64,000 nt of DNA from Rosellinia necatrix (taxonomy: Eukaryota > Ascomycota > Sordariomycetes > Xylariales > Xylariaceae), in the NCBI GenBank assembly GCA_021209875.1, contig JAGYVD010000004.1:4749001-4813000 (forward strand). Direction: 5' to 3'. Both the position numbers and the translations under genes were made by a program. This document shows, in pieces, positions 63,235 to 64,000 of the stretch (position 1 is the first letter of the stretch; every line of letters begins with the position of its first letter). Under the pieces are notes generated by a model that had not been told where the DNA came from, searched no databases, and worked only from the letters and a program-made list of their open reading frames with translations.

Positions 63235-64000
63235 CTATAGCTCAGGGCTGTCACCGAATAGGACGGCTGTCAGCGTTGTGGCATACCGAGCCCCCTTTGC
63301 GCCACCGACACTATCAATTGCCTGTCTAATCCTCGCTTCTTCGTCCTTCGTGAGTGTGACATCAGTTGACTTCATATTTTCTTCTAAATACTTCACCCGT
63401 TTCGTGCCAGGAATAGGGATAATGTCTATAGTACGTATTAGTGAATTTTCCTGGGCGGTGAAACGATTCTCTTTCTTTCTTTCTTTTTTTTTTTTTTTTT
63501 TCAAAAAAAGGAATTAAAAAAAATAAAACCTCGCTTACCGTCTCCCTGCGCAAGCAACCAAGCGATAGAGAGCTGGCCCGGCGTGCATCCCTTCTCCTTC
63601 GCGATGTCGCCGAGCAGCTGGGCCAGCTTGACGTTGTCGGCGAAGTTTTCCTCCGAGAACCGGGGCATGAACTTGCGCAGGTCGCCGTCGCCGAGCTGAT
63701 CGCGGCTGGTGAAGGCGCCGGCGAGGAAGCCGCGGCCGAGCGGCGAGTAGGCGACGACCTTGACGCCGAGCTCGCGCGCGGCCCGCAGCAGGCCCGTCTG
63801 GTCCGACTCGATGTCGAGCGCGAAGGGCGAGTACTCCATCTGCACGGCGGCGATCGGGTGCACGGCGTGCGCGCGCCGCAGCGTCCGCGCCGAGCACTCG
63901 GACAGCCCCAGGTGCCGGACCTTGCCCGCCGCCCGCAGCTCCGCCATCGCGCCCACCGTGTGCTCGATCGGCGTCCGCGTGTCCACCCGGTGCTGGTAGT
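63235..64000 (-). CDS. aldo/keto reductase (N-terminus beyond window)
   Basis: NADPH-dependent reductase of carbonyls, AKR superfamily, TIM-barrel fold, cytosolic. The window begins inside it: the first visible residues are [18 protein letters not shown], where His belongs to the catalytic tetrad. Further motifs: [58 protein letters not shown] and the phosphate-binding [16 protein letters not shown] near the C-terminus. Exon (upstream part) 64000-63539, intron 63426-63538 (donor GTAAGC, acceptor CTATAG) with a long A/T homopolymer, last exon 63425-63235; the splice keeps the frame (AQGD|DIIPIPG). GC content falls sharply from the upstream exon (46 of 60 in 63721-63780) to the last exon (31 of 60 in 63301-63360). 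It closely resembles yeast/plant-type AKR13-like proteins. It lies tail-to-tail with the F-box-like gene, with only 64 bp between stop codons. Confidence 0.92.

Noticed and set aside
1..64000. Specialised-metabolite biosynthetic cluster
   Set aside because: Oxidoreductases and transporters are present but spread over 64 kb with housekeeping PRI2 between them, and no synthase or pathway-specific regulator is visible.

Overview
The window looks like nuclear DNA of a filamentous ascomycete, probably a Sordariomycete. The protein-coding genes have short GT..AG introns (about 50-90 nt) with CTAAC-type branch points. The gene families are typically fungal: a Clr5-domain protein, a MYND/DUF4470 protein, a StcW-like Baeyer-Villiger monooxygenase, a PaxM-like FAD monooxygenase, a DHA1 drug transporter and an NCS1 permease. 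A 14 kb block of extremely AT-rich, stop-riddled DNA carries the signature of repeat-induced point mutation (RIP). No tRNA, rRNA or CRISPR was recognised.

Layout. 1-1.7 kb: 3'-truncated FAD monooxygenase (minus). 2.9-5.1 kb: protein kinase (minus) with a one-base frameshift in the hinge. 5.1-9.6 kb: gene-free, full of TACCTA/TAGGTA words. 9.6-11.8 kb: Baeyer-Villiger monooxygenase interrupted by one in-frame TAG. 14.8-15.7 kb: uncertain hypothetical gene, also with an in-frame TAG. 15.9-17.6 kb: Clr5-domain protein (minus). 19.7-21.3 kb: DNA primase large subunit PRI2, the clearest housekeeping anchor. 21.3-42.6 kb: a gene desert containing the RIP island at 24.95-38.93 kb, which is bounded by two 105-bp direct repeats and holds the remains of a Ty3/gypsy-type pol. 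42.6-42.9 kb: small zinc-ribbon protein (minus). 49-50 kb: low-complexity basic protein (minus). 50.8-51.9 kb: secreted beta-propeller protein (minus). 53.7-57.7 kb: MFS transporter and NCS1 permease in tandem. 59.3-63.2 kb: MYND/DUF4470 protein and an F-box-like protein in tandem. 63.2-64 kb: 5'-truncated aldo/keto reductase (minus).

How the parts relate. The only housekeeping gene is PRI2. The rest is mostly accessory: oxidoreductases, transporters and regulatory or scaffold proteins. No polyketide, peptide or terpene synthase is visible, so a biosynthetic cluster cannot be claimed. Three genes carry single-base lesions of the kind that create recent pseudogenes. At least one of them (C to T at CpA in the monooxygenase) has the RIP context, although it lies 14 kb from the island. 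Exon structures were derived by hand and checked for reading-frame arithmetic. Splice sites marked uncertain should be treated as such.
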